From contig JAFQFD010000008.1 in the NCBI GenBank assembly GCA_017415715.1, positions 1 to 60,207 on the forward strand: a stretch of DNA of 60,207 nucleotides, given 5' to 3'. How positions within the stretch are numbered: the stretch's first letter is position 1; every line of letters starts with the position of its first letter. Shown in pieces: positions 1 through 7,935 of this stretch. This DNA comes from Bacteroidales bacterium. GTDB taxonomy: Bacteria; Bacteroidota; Bacteroidia; Bacteroidales; UBA932. The notes under the pieces are model-generated. The model made no database searches and was not told the DNA's origin. It saw nothing but the letters and a program-made list of their open reading frames with translations. Both the position numbers and the translations under genes were made by a program.

Positions 1-57
1 AATAGGAAGCAATCTTCACTTATTACTCCTTAATAACCTCGTGAGAATCAAAAATTG

Positions 58-91
58 AAGAAGGATACCGAATCATCTCGATATCCTTCTT
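58..91. terminator. Hairpin terminator at window start
   Basis: Inverted repeat with 10-bp arms at 58-67 and 82-91 around a 14-nt loop. It lies about 70 nt downstream of the stop codon of the minus-strand gene ending at 163 and is a likely terminator for that LytTR operon. Nothing else is recognised in positions 1-57. Confidence 0.6.
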
Positions 92-162
92 TTACTTAAA
101 TCTCAGCCACTTCATCAAAGGGAATCTTTTTCAGTGCCCTCTCGCGTGATGCAGATTTTTTT

Positions 163-1035
163 TTATTTGGTCCATACTATCATATCGTGTGGTTTGTCAT
201 CAATATATTCTCCATGTGACGTGCCGTCTGCTGCGCGGTAGAACAGATTCGGCTGGCTGCCTCCTGTTATATAGATCGCATCTATGAATCCAAGTTCTAC
301 AAGGGCGTCAGAGAAGCCGTGCATGGTCTCGGGATTGACGGTTTCTATAAAGTAGAGACTCTGATTACGGATCGCATAGGCGCATCGTGTCACCTTTCCT
401 TTGAGTTCAAACTGCTTGCTGCACTTGACACCTCCCGAAACCAGGGCAAACTGTCTGAACATTGATCCTTTGGCGTTGAGGGCATGCTTGAATATCTTTG
501 GACTTCTGTTGATGCCGATCTGGGCGTTGCCATTCTCGATTATCATGAAGCCTGCTCTCCAGTTGCTCTTGGCAAGTATCTCCCCATCATTGATGAAGTC
601 TCCGATGATTTCCTTTCTGTCATTTACGAGCTTGTAGTCAGAGCTCCTGGTAATCATATAGATGCTTGAATCTCCGTAGTCCGGGACTGTGTCAGCGAAG
701 TGAGCCTTCAGGCCGCTGAGCTCGTATGTGCGCAACAGCACGCCCATAGCTTCTTCTGTGCCTGCCTTTATGCCAGGAACTCCGCTCATCGGAGTCTTCA
801 GGCTGTTGAGGATCTCCTCTGTGCTGCGTGACTGGATGAACTCCTTGTGATGAACGACATGTCGCACGGCAAATATTCCAAGCACGGTAATCAGAACGGC
901 AGCAAGTGAAATTGCGGCGATCTTCCATTTCCCGTCTTTCCTGACAAGCCTGTCCTGATCCGGGTTCCATTCGGAACCTCCGATCAGTGTGACCTCGTCA
1001 TCCGGCCTCAATATGTTGTCTTTATCTTCACTCAT
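163..1035 (-). CDS. Membrane-anchored protein, phosphodiester glycosidase-like (NAGPA/DUF2233) domain
   Basis: 290 residues: a charged cytoplasmic N-terminus, one membrane segment near residues 38-58, then an extracytoplasmic domain. The C-terminal half (GFMIIENGNAQIG, then ALVELGFIDAIYITGGSQ, then NLFYRAADG, ending IVWTK) resembles the phosphodiester glycosidase (NAGPA-like) fold found in Bacteroidales exopolysaccharide-related proteins. That family match is by eye and only moderate. The start overlaps the stop of the upstream LytTR gene by 4 bp (ATGA), so the two are translationally coupled and probably work together; a membrane protein encoded beside a stand-alone LytTR domain often modulates it. 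A run of nine A follows the stop codon, and the next frame is open for 22 further codons. Substrate unknown. Confidence 0.6.
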   Translation of the reverse strand: MSEDKDNILRPDDEVTLIGGSEWNPDQDRLVRKDGKWKIAAISLAAVLITVLGIFAVRHVVHHKEFIQSRSTEEILNSLKTPMSGVPGIKAGTEEAMGVLLRTYELSGLKAHFADTVPDYGDSSIYMITRSSDYKLVNDRKEIIGDFINDGEILAKSNWRAGFMIIENGNAQIGINRSPKIFKHALNAKGSMFRQFALVSGGVKCSKQFELKGKVTRCAYAIRNQSLYFIETVNPETMHGFSDALVELGFIDAIYITGGSQPNLFYRAADGTSHGEYIDDKPHDMIVWTK

Positions 1036-1391
1036 ATCTTAAAAAACTGTTCTTTGATCTTGTTAAGCGCTTCCTGAGATGCATGAAGCTTAATCTGTGC
1101 CGGATTGGCGGAATCATATAGAACGAGATCGCCCTGTATGGGGTTTACTCTGTATATATATGTGATGTTTACTATGAAACTGCGTCCGACAACGATGAAT
1201 ACAGGCTTTTCCGTGCTGAGTTGCTCATTGATGATTGCAATGAACTTCTGCCTGTTGAACCAGAGCTGCTGGCTGTATCCTCCTGACAGGTGCATGGTGC
1301 AGTAGTTGCCTTCCGCCTCAATGTAAATGATGTCGGAAGGACGCACCTTGATCACTTCAGTGCCACTGTTGTTTAATATCAGCTCTTTCAT
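1032..1391 (-). CDS. LytTR DNA-binding domain regulator
   Basis: 119 residues made almost entirely of one LytTR domain: VRPSDIIYIEAEGNYCTMHL, then FNRQKFIAIINEQL, then FIVVGRSFIVNITYIYRVNP. There is no receiver domain, so this is a stand-alone transcription factor rather than a two-component response regulator. It is the first gene of a two-gene minus-strand operon with the membrane protein that follows. A TATCTTTG promoter element lies 6 bp upstream of the start codon, giving a very short leader. Two TTCGTAAA direct repeats 21 bp apart lie further upstream and have the geometry of LytTR sites, so it may autoregulate or control the divergent creD gene. Confidence 0.88.
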   Translation of the reverse strand: MKELILNNSGTEVIKVRPSDIIYIEAEGNYCTMHLSGGYSQQLWFNRQKFIAIINEQLSTEKPVFIVVGRSFIVNITYIYRVNPIQGDLVLYDSANPAQIKLHASQEALNKIKEQFFKI

Positions 1392-1396
1392 CTTCG

Positions 1397-1404
1397 CAAA
1401 GATA
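1397..1404 (-). promoter_or_regulatory. TAnnTTTG promoter element for LytTR operon
   Basis: CAAAGATA on the plus strand reads TATCTTTG on the minus strand, the Bacteroidota -7 element. It ends 6 bp before the LytTR start codon, so the mRNA leader is nearly absent. Confidence 0.6.
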
Positions 1405-1436
1405 GTAAAGAAAATTTAATCTGCTGAAACAGGGAT

Positions 1437-1465
1437 TTCGTAAAGCGTGGGAGGTACTTCGTAAA
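1437..1465. promoter_or_regulatory. Direct repeats TTCGTAAA, candidate LytTR operator
   Basis: TTCGTAAA occurs at 1437-1444 and again at 1458-1465, a 21-bp period (two helical turns). LytTR-family regulators are known to bind paired imperfect direct repeats with about this spacing. The site lies between the LytTR gene and the divergent creD gene. Confidence 0.5.
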
Positions 1466-1545
1466 ACCACCTTCAGAAAGCTTTGAATCGTGATGAAATT
1501 CAGACAATTTTGTTTCAGAAATCACTCACTAATATATAGATAATT

Positions 1546-2781
1546 ATGGAAAAAGAAGAAAAAAAGAAAAGAAACGGCCTGCTTATGAAAGGCCTTCTGG
1601 TCGTAGTGACCGCTCTCGTTCTGCAGATCCCGATGCTGATGCTTTCCAACCTTGTAGATGACAGGAAAGATCTTCAGGATGAAGTTACTTTGGAAATATG
1701 GCATTCTCTAGGCGGGGAACAGACTATCCACGCACCGGAATTGCAGATTGGCTATGAGTATACGACTGAAGAAAATGGGAAAAGCAAAACAGAACGCAGG
1801 ACTCGCACCAAAAGGGCGGTCGAGGCAAATCTTCAGGGCAATGCTGATGTGGAAATCCTGCATCGTTCCATTTACGAAATTCCGGTCTATACAGCTGATA
1901 TGACAATAACGGGAAAGTTCCAATTGGAAGGTAATGACTTGATGTCTCAGACAGGAGATTTGAGATTCTGTCTTCCGCTGGGTGAGCACAAAGGACTAAA
2001 AGGACGCCCGGCTGTTGTCATCAATGGGAAAGAGTATCTGTTTGAAATTGACAAGGAGGGACTTTATGTGAACGTCTCTCCTCAAGTTCTCAATGCTGAT
2101 CTGACTTTGGAGTATGCGATAACTGTCAAGTCAGATGGCATGGCCACCTTGAATTTCGAACCTAATGCGAAGAATTATACTGTTTCATTGACATCAGATT
2201 ACCCTTCTCCGAGTTTCAATGGCTGTTGTCTCCCAAGTAAGAGAGAGGTGAGAGAAGATGGATTTACAGCGGAATGGGTGGTGACTGAGATCAATACCTT
2301 CAGTGGATACGATAAGTCTTTCTTTGTTGATTTCCATATTCCGGCAAACCAGTATCAGCAGACAGAAAGGGCCACAAAGTACTCGTTCCTGATCGTCCTG
2401 CTGGTGTTCGTGGCAATTTTCTTTGTCGAGAGCATCTTCAGATGCAAGGTCAATATTGTGCAGTATTTTGTGACAGGACTTTCTCTTTGCCTGTTCTATC
2501 TCTTGCTCCTCTCGATTAGTGAATATCTTTCATTCTCAATTGCTTACATCATTGCGTCTGTAATGACAACAGCTGCCCTTGGCGGATATTTCTACGGATT
2601 TCTCAAGTCAAGGACCGCCATGATTTTCACAACAGCAATAGCCATGTTATATGCGTTCATATTCCTCCTTTTGCAAATGGAAACGGGAAGCCTGCTAGTA
2701 GGTTCATTGGCACTGTTCTTAATACTTGGAGTCATAATGTATTTCACACGAAATTCCAATCTGTTCGAGTCTGATCGGTAA
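1546..2781 (+). CDS. creD: CreD family inner membrane protein
   Basis: 411 residues. The layout matches CreD: an N-terminal membrane helix near residues 13-33, a large extracytoplasmic domain (to about residue 280) with the DMTITGKFQLEG and DLRFCLPLGEHKGLKG segments, then about five or six C-terminal helices in ATKYSFLIVLLVFVAIFFVE and onward. In Gammaproteobacteria CreD is an envelope-integrity protein of the CreBC regulon; in Bacteroidota it is often found beside a regulator, and here it diverges from a LytTR gene. The C-terminus (FESDR) is a little short for the family. Its stop codon lies inside the long palindrome shared with the convergent side. Confidence 0.85.
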   Translation: MEKEEKKKRNGLLMKGLLVVVTALVLQIPMLMLSNLVDDRKDLQDEVTLEIWHSLGGEQTIHAPELQIGYEYTTEENGKSKTERRTRTKRAVEANLQGNADVEILHRSIYEIPVYTADMTITGKFQLEGNDLMSQTGDLRFCLPLGEHKGLKGRPAVVINGKEYLFEIDKEGLYVNVSPQVLNADLTLEYAITVKSDGMATLNFEPNAKNYTVSLTSDYPSPSFNGCCLPSKREVREDGFTAEWVVTEINTFSGYDKSFFVDFHIPANQYQQTERATKYSFLIVLLVFVAIFFVESIFRCKVNIVQYFVTGLSLCLFYLLLLSISEYLSFSIAYIIASVMTTAALGGYFYGFLKSRTAMIFTTAIAMLYAFIFLLLQMETGSLLVGSLALFLILGVIMYFTRNSNLFESDR

Positions 2782-2828
2782 AAACAAAGAGTTCAGCACA
2801 GTGCTGAACTCTTTGTTTTTACCGATCA
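2772..2828. terminator. 57-bp perfect palindrome, bidirectional terminator
   Basis: Two perfectly complementary 28-bp arms (2772-2799 and 2801-2828) around a single central base. The creD stop codon (2779-2781) lies in the left arm. Poly-A/poly-T tracts in the arms give a U-rich tail in both directions, so it can end transcripts from both the creD side and the dsbD side. Confidence 0.8.
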
Positions 2829-2925
2829 AGCATTATCAATCCCACCATGATAAGTACAGCCGCAATCAGAATGACGATAAGTGTGAATGTCTTTTTTATC
2901 TTATTCCATCTCTTAGCGTCTTTTC

Positions 2926-4899
2926 TTATTTGTTGTATGTGTCGATTCCGCTTTGGAGGAAGTCTACAAATCCCTGAACGTCAAGGTCGTATCCTCTTAC
3001 CGGAACAAGGACTTCGCCCTCTGGTGAAAGCAGCACATAATTAGGCTGTGCGTTTACGTTCCAAAGAGTACGTGCCGTGTATGAGTTCGCGCGTCCGAGG
3101 TCTTTGTATACCTTTCCGGTTTCCGCGTCTGTAACATAGTCTTCCTTGTCAAGTTTCTGTTTGTCGTCAGTATATAGTGCAACCACGACAAAGTCGTTTT
3201 TCAGCATGCTGAGTACCTTAGGATCGCTCCATACTCTTGATTCCATCTCGCGGCAATTCACGCATCCGTGCCCTGTTACATCTACGAATACAGGCTTGCC
3301 AGCCTTCTTGGCTGCCTGAAGGCCTTCTTCAAGAGTGAAATAGCCGTTGAGGCCGAGAGGGAGGTGCAGGCCATACTTTGAATCAGCTGCCGGCATGAGG
3401 TCTTCACTTACACCTGAGTCTGCTGAAGTAACTGAAGATCCCTGTCCTATCACGAAGTCCTGGGTGGTGATTGGAGGCATATATCCAGAAAGCGCCTTGA
3501 GAGGAGCTCCCCACATTCCAGGGATGAGGTATACGACAAATGAGAAGACCGCGATAGCCAGAGTGAGGCGTGGAACTGAGAGATGCTCGACAGGCTCGTC
3601 GTTCTCGAAACGGATCTTTCCCAGAAGATAGAGTCCGAGAAGAGTGAATACTACGATCCATATTGCAAGGTATACCTCTCTGTCGAGGATGCCCCAATGG
3701 TATGTCTGGTCTGCAACGCTGAGGAACTTCAGTCCGAGAGCTATCTCTACAAAACCGAGAACAACTTTGACTGAGTTGAGCCATCCGCCGCCGCTCTGCT
3801 TGAATTTCTTCAGAAGAGAAGGGGAGAATGCGAGGATTGTGAATGGAAGAGCGAATGCCACAGAGAATGCAAGCATTGTCACCATCGGCTCCCAGAACTC
3901 GCCCTGTGTAGACTTGATGAGGACTGAACCTACGATCGGACCAGTACATGAGAATGATACGAGTACGAGAGTGAGTGCCATGAAGAATACTCCAGCGAGA
4001 CCCTTCTTGTCTGAACCCTTGTCGCTCTTGTTCACAAGTGACTGAGGAAGAGTGATCTCGAATGCACCGAAGAATGATGCTGCAAATACCATGAACACGA
4101 TGAAGAAGATGATATTTGGAAGCCAGTGCGTCGAGAGCCAGTTGAAGATGTCAGCTGTCACTGCGTCGCCACCGATGATCCTTGTGAGCATGATGATCAC
4201 AGAGATCGGCACGGTGTATAGAAGTACGATGAAGATACCGTACATTGCAGCCTTGAATCTTCCCTGGGCAACATTTTCAGAACCCTTCATGAAGAAGGAA
4301 ACCGTCATAGGTACCATAGGGAATACGCATGGGGTGAGGAGCATCGCAAATCCCCAGAGGATGGCTTCGAGGATCAGTCCCCAGATTGATCCGCTCTTCT
4401 TCTTGGCTGGCTCTTCTACTGCAGTGTCATCACCAAGAGGGGCTACGGCGAACTCAGGATCCACAGATACGTTGAAATCGTAGTATTCCGCCTTGCATGC
4501 TCCGCCTGTGCATGAGTTTGTGAAGATAGTTCCTGTGAAAACCGCCTTGTCTGCTGTGAGCTTGACGTTCTGGGCGATGATTATCTCATTGTAATAATGC
4601 TTTGCCGGGTCGCCGAACTCGTCAGTCTCCTCTGTCGGAGTGCTGATCTCATAAGGCGCGCCGACAAGTTCGCCGCCTTCTACTGCAGCGTCCATCACCT
4701 CAGTCGCCGAAAATTCATCAGCAAGGGTGTAGGTATGATATCCATCGGCAATCGTTCCGGTGAAGATGACTCTGTATACGTCCTTCTCGCCAGCTTCCTC
4801 GACGTGCGAAGACCAGGTCACCAGCTGTGCTGGCGCCATCTGGGCAAATGACGCAACGCATATTGCGAGCGAAGCGATAATTGTCAATAACTTTTTCAT
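2926..4899 (-). CDS. dsbD: Thiol:disulfide interchange protein DsbD
   Basis: 657 residues. Signal peptide 1-19 (MKKLLTIIASLAICVASFA), then the N-terminal periplasmic domain with the cysteine pair in NSCTGGACKAEYYDF. Eight or so membrane helices follow, carrying the electron-transfer cysteines in LTPCVFPMVPM and SFSCTGPIVGS. A C-terminal thioredoxin domain has CVNC at 546-549. This full three-domain arrangement moves electrons from cytoplasmic thioredoxin across the inner membrane to periplasmic acceptors. The gene starts 20 bp after the rny stop on the same strand, so the two may be co-transcribed. All key cysteines are present. Confidence 0.95.
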   Translation of the reverse strand: MKKLLTIIASLAICVASFAQMAPAQLVTWSSHVEEAGEKDVYRVIFTGTIADGYHTYTLADEFSATEVMDAAVEGGELVGAPYEISTPTEETDEFGDPAKHYYNEIIIAQNVKLTADKAVFTGTIFTNSCTGGACKAEYYDFNVSVDPEFAVAPLGDDTAVEEPAKKKSGSIWGLILEAILWGFAMLLTPCVFPMVPMTVSFFMKGSENVAQGRFKAAMYGIFIVLLYTVPISVIIMLTRIIGGDAVTADIFNWLSTHWLPNIIFFIVFMVFAASFFGAFEITLPQSLVNKSDKGSDKKGLAGVFFMALTLVLVSFSCTGPIVGSVLIKSTQGEFWEPMVTMLAFSVAFALPFTILAFSPSLLKKFKQSGGGWLNSVKVVLGFVEIALGLKFLSVADQTYHWGILDREVYLAIWIVVFTLLGLYLLGKIRFENDEPVEHLSVPRLTLAIAVFSFVVYLIPGMWGAPLKALSGYMPPITTQDFVIGQGSSVTSADSGVSEDLMPAADSKYGLHLPLGLNGYFTLEEGLQAAKKAGKPVFVDVTGHGCVNCREMESRVWSDPKVLSMLKNDFVVVALYTDDKQKLDKEDYVTDAETGKVYKDLGRANSYTARTLWNVNAQPNYVLLSPEGEVLVPVRGYDLDVQGFVDFLQSGIDTYNK

Positions 4900-4919
4900 T
4901 ATCAGTATAGTGTTATGTG

Positions 4920-6464
4920 TTATTTTGCAAAAGCTACAGAACGTGTTTCGCGGATGACGGTGATCTTGACCTGTCCAGGATAAACCATCTCTTCCTGGAT
5001 CCTTCTTGCGATCTCTGTTGACAGAGTCTCCGCATCCTTGTCTGTCACCTGGTCTGCTCCAACGATTACGCGGAGCTCGCGTCCAGCCTGGATTGCGTAT
5101 GTCTTTGTGACGCCAGGATAAGACTGAGCGATGTTTTCCATGTCCTTGAGCCTCTTTATGTATGACTCGATGACCTCGCGGCGTGCTCCCGGACGTGCTC
5201 CTGAGATGGCGTCACCTACCATCACGAGAGGGGAGATGATCGATGTCATCTCGATCTCCTCATGGTGGGATCCGATTGCGTTGCAGATTTCAGGCTTCTC
5301 CTTGTATTTCTCGGCGAGCTTCATGCCGAGGATTGCATGTGGAAGTTCAGGATCCTCGTCTGAAACCTTTCCGATATCGTGGAGGAGACCGGCTCTCTTT
5401 GCCACCTTAGGATTGAGGCCGAGCTCTGAAGCCATTGTGGCGCAGATATTTGCAACTTCACGTGCGTGCTGGAGAAGGTTCTGTCCATATGATGAACGAT
5501 ATTTCATGCGGCCGATGAGCTTTACAAGCTCGATGTGCATTCCATGGATGCCGAGGTCGATACATGTCCTCTTACCTGTCTCCATGATCTCTTCCTCAAG
5601 CTGCTTCTGCACCTTTGCGACAACTTCCTCGATACGTGCAGGATGTATACGTCCGTCAATCACCAGCTGATGGAGGGCGAGACGTGCAACTTCTCTTCTC
5701 ACAGGGTCGAATGCCGAAAGGAGGATTGCTTCAGGAGTATCGTCAACGACGATTTCAACGCCTGTGGCTGCCTCAAGTGCGCGGATGTTACGTCCTTCAC
5801 GGCCGATGATGCGTCCCTTGATCTCGTCGCTCTCGATGTGGAATACCGTCACTGCATTCTCGATTGCAGTCTCAGATGCTGTCCTCTGTATTGTGTTGAT
5901 CACTATGCGCTTAGCCTCCTTGCTTGCGGTGAGACGTGCCTCGTCCATTGCATCATTGATATATGACTGAGCCTGTGTCCTGGCCTCTGCCTTCATGCTT
6001 TCCATGAGCTGGTTCTTGGCCTCGGCAGCTGTCATTCCTGCAAGAGACTCGATCTGTCTGATCGCATCCTGACGCAACGCTTCATATTCCTCTCTCTTGC
6101 GGTTTGCAGCCTCGAGCTGTGCCTTGAGGCTCTCCCTCTGCTGCTCAAGCTCCTTGTTCTTGCGTCCGAGTTCGGAGTTCTGCTGGTTCAGACTGTTCTC
6201 CTTCTGCTTCAGGCGGTTCTCGATCTCGTTGATCTGCTTGTTCCTTTCATTGATGTACTGCTCGTGTTCGCTCTTGAGCTGCAGGAACTTCTCCTTAGCC
6301 TGGAAGATCTTCTCCTTCTTGATGCCTTCCGCCTCGAGCTCTGCCTTCTTGATGATCTCCTCCTTCTGTCCCTTAAGAAGTATCTTACGGACAAATATGT
6401 AGGTGCCGAGGGCGCAGACAGCACCCAGAACGGCAAACAGGATGTAAAATAGAATGTTTGTCAT
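4920..6464 (-). CDS. rny: Ribonuclease Y
   Basis: 514 residues. An N-terminal membrane anchor (about 4-26) is followed by a long charged coiled coil (about 35-150). A KH RNA-binding domain follows ([19 protein letters not shown]) and then an HD hydrolase domain with the metal-binding HDIGK motif and a second HH in [10 protein letters not shown]. It ends in the family-typical [19 protein letters not shown]. RNase Y is the membrane-bound endoribonuclease that starts mRNA decay. It lies downstream of zapB-zapA-6S RNA, with a terminator hairpin between the 6S RNA and the start codon. Length and ending are normal. Confidence 0.97.
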   Translation of the reverse strand: MTNILFYILFAVLGAVCALGTYIFVRKILLKGQKEEIIKKAELEAEGIKKEKIFQAKEKFLQLKSEHEQYINERNKQINEIENRLKQKENSLNQQNSELGRKNKELEQQRESLKAQLEAANRKREEYEALRQDAIRQIESLAGMTAAEAKNQLMESMKAEARTQAQSYINDAMDEARLTASKEAKRIVINTIQRTASETAIENAVTVFHIESDEIKGRIIGREGRNIRALEAATGVEIVVDDTPEAILLSAFDPVRREVARLALHQLVIDGRIHPARIEEVVAKVQKQLEEEIMETGKRTCIDLGIHGMHIELVKLIGRMKYRSSYGQNLLQHAREVANICATMASELGLNPKVAKRAGLLHDIGKVSDEDPELPHAILGMKLAEKYKEKPEICNAIGSHHEEIEMTSIISPLVMVGDAISGARPGARREVIESYIKRLKDMENIAQSYPGVTKTYAIQAGRELRVIVGADQVTDKDAETLSTEIARRIQEEMVYPGQVKITVIRETRSVAFAK

Positions 6465-6492
6465 AACGTTATATATATGGTTTAAAGTTCAA

Positions 6493-6528
6493 TAAAAAAT
6501 GACCAGTCTCCTTTTCAGCAGACTGGTC
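6493..6528 (-). terminator. Terminator after 6S RNA
   Basis: 8-bp stem GACCAGTC (6501-6508) with GACTGGTC (6521-6528). On the minus strand it is followed by a run of T (6493-6499). It lies between 6S RNA and rny. Confidence 0.75.
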
Positions 6529-6544
6529 AGGTTATTTATAAAAA

Positions 6545-6726
6545 GCCGTTAGCTGTTTGTCAGAAAATCTTAAAAAATAAGATTTGGGGTCCGGTATTCA
6601 GTTCAGACATCCTCTGTCCCACTTGCGTGGAATCCCCATGCGGGTAACCTAGGTCCGTCATCCCTATCCGAGATATCCCTGTTACGTTATTAGTGTTGAT
6701 TTCAGCAAAAATAAGTAACTAACGGC
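6545..6726 (-). ncRNA. ssrS: 6S RNA (SsrS)
   Basis: About 182 nt between zapA and rny, with no open frame. Its ends form a closing stem (CTAACGGC at 6719-6726 with GCCGTTAG at 6545-6552). The interior has the long imperfect hairpin expected of 6S RNA, for example GGGGATTCCACGC, then AAGTGGGACAGAGGATG, then CATCCCTATC opposite. 6S RNA sequesters the vegetative RNA polymerase holoenzyme. Placement beside zapA is conserved in several phyla and supports the call. The 5' end lies 5 nt after the zapA stop, suggesting processing from the zapA transcript or an internal promoter. Exact ends are inferred from the stem. Confidence 0.82.
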
Positions 6727-6731
6727 TGTTT

Positions 6732-7016
6732 TTATTCCATGTTGTCAAGATAAGCCTCAAGCTCCTTGAGCAGCGCCCCTTCCTCTTCAAGGGCGTTCTC
6801 GAGCTGCTTCTGCAGCCCGCTGTTCACTATACCCACATTCAGTGCTACAAGTGACAAGACCTCGATCATTCCTTTTGTCGGGTATTTGTCAAGGTAGAAC
6901 TTCACCCTGCGGTTTATGTCGTCAACGGCCTTTCTGATCATCTCCTCGTGCTCCGGAGACTTCACCTGCAAAGGGTATGAACGGTCTGCAATTACTACGC
7001 TTATGCTCTGTGCCAT
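6732..7016 (-). CDS. zapA: Cell division protein ZapA
   Basis: 94 residues from the chosen start MAQSISVVIADRSYPL; a longer frame would add nine residues but overlaps the upstream gene. The N-terminal beta-rich ZapA domain is followed by a C-terminal coiled coil (ENALEEEGALLKELEAYLDNME). ZapA binds and bundles FtsZ at the division site. It begins 2 bp after the stop of the coiled-coil gene, forming a ZapB-like/ZapA pair, and 6S RNA follows directly, the conserved neighbourhood for this gene. Confidence 0.9.
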   Translation of the reverse strand: MAQSISVVIADRSYPLQVKSPEHEEMIRKAVDDINRRVKFYLDKYPTKGMIEVLSLVALNVGIVNSGLQKQLENALEEEGALLKELEAYLDNME

Positions 7017-7018
7017 AT

Positions 7019-7291
7019 TTATCCCTCCATCAAAGTGATGCACTTGTCAATCTCCTTTATGAGCCTGTCGATCTTCTTTCGGGCTTCGGTGTTGTCCGCG
7101 TTGCCTGATTTGAATGCGTCAGCAAGCTTAAGGTTATCAATTGTTCTTTCTAACTCTGTTATCTGCTTTGCGTAGGCTTCGTTTTGAGCTGTAGACTGCG
7201 CAAGCTCCGTTTCCAGCCTTTTACGCTCCTGTCTTTCAGTCTCGTAGGCTGATATAAGCTGCTGTATCCTCTCTTTGAGTCTGTCTATCAT
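7019..7291 (-). CDS. ZapB-like coiled-coil protein
   Basis: 90 residues from MIDRLKERIQQL. Almost the whole chain is heptad-rich coiled coil (residues about 3-60), ending in an acidic/basic helix KKIDRLIKEIDKCITLMEG. A small coiled-coil gene directly upstream of zapA is common in Bacteroidales and probably encodes a division partner analogous to ZapB, though this is inferred from position and shape only. The start at 7291 was preferred to 7345 because the promoter element at 7316-7323 lies between them. Confidence 0.75.
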   Translation of the reverse strand: MIDRLKERIQQLISAYETERQERKRLETELAQSTAQNEAYAKQITELERTIDNLKLADAFKSGNADNTEARKKIDRLIKEIDKCITLMEG

Positions 7292-7315
7292 TTCAAAACA
7301 ATTAAACCTGACGTG

Positions 7316-7323
7316 CAAATTTA
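7316..7323 (-). promoter_or_regulatory. TAnnTTTG promoter for zapB-zapA-6S
   Basis: CAAATTTA on the plus strand reads TAAATTTG on the minus strand, 25 bp before the zapB-like start codon. Confidence 0.6.
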
Positions 7324-7369
7324 TAAAAAACTGAGCGAAAATCAAAATCGTTTTGACTTTCGCTCAGTT
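7321..7369 (-). terminator. Terminator of oxidoreductase operon
   Basis: Nearly perfect long hairpin (arms 7329-7347 and 7351-7369, one mismatch). On the minus strand it is followed by a T-run at 7325-7330. It closes the four-gene operon ending at 7388 and overlaps the zapB promoter. Confidence 0.85.
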
Positions 7370-7387
7370 AAAATTTAAAATCAAGTC

Positions 7388-7933
7388 CTACAGGAGAACT
7401 TCTACTGCTTTCCTTCCTTCCTCAATGGCTGCCTTGTTGAGAGAAATAAGGTCTGCGTAGCGTGCAGGGATGCACTTTGCAAGTCCCTTGTCTATGTTCT
7501 CAGGCTTGATGAAAGGCTTCATCTGGAGGTATGCTCCCATTACGGCCATGTTGTATACCTTTGAGTTACCAACCTGTGCCGCAACGTTGATTGCATCGAT
7601 CCTGCAGATCCTGATGTCTGTTCTTGTAGGAGGGTTGATGATTCCGTTAGGGTCGTAGATGAGCAGACCGCCAGGCTTTACAGTGCTCTCGAACTTGTCG
7701 AGTGACTGCTGATTCAGGATGATCGCCGTGTCGTATTTAGTCACGATAGGCGAACTGATCTTCTTGTCGCTGAGGATGACGCACACGTTGGCTGTACCTC
7801 CGCGCATCTCCGGACCATATGACGGCATCCAGGTCACCTCCATGTCCTGCATGATTGCACAGTATGCGAGAATCTTTCCCATAGAGAGGACACCCTGTCC
7901 TCCGAATCCTGCAATGATTATCTCTTCTTTCAT
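7388..7933 (-). CDS. 2-oxoacid:ferredoxin oxidoreductase, gamma subunit
   Basis: 181 residues with the gamma-domain signature IIIAGFGGQGVLSMGKILA at residues 5-23 and a Rossmann-like fold throughout (AIILNQQSLDKFESTVKPGG). Together with the alpha, beta and ferredoxin subunits encoded upstream it forms the four-subunit KOR/VOR type enzyme. This oxidatively decarboxylates a 2-oxoacid with CoA to acyl-CoA and reduces ferredoxin, or runs in reverse. It starts 2 bp after the beta-subunit stop and is the last gene before a strong terminator. Substrate (2-oxoglutarate or branched-chain 2-oxoacids) cannot be fixed from sequence alone. Confidence 0.9.
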   Translation of the reverse strand: MKEEIIIAGFGGQGVLSMGKILAYCAIMQDMEVTWMPSYGPEMRGGTANVCVILSDKKISSPIVTKYDTAIILNQQSLDKFESTVKPGGLLIYDPNGIINPPTRTDIRICRIDAINVAAQVGNSKVYNMAVMGAYLQMKPFIKPENIDKGLAKCIPARYADLISLNKAAIEEGRKAVEVLL

Positions 7934-7935
7934 AA

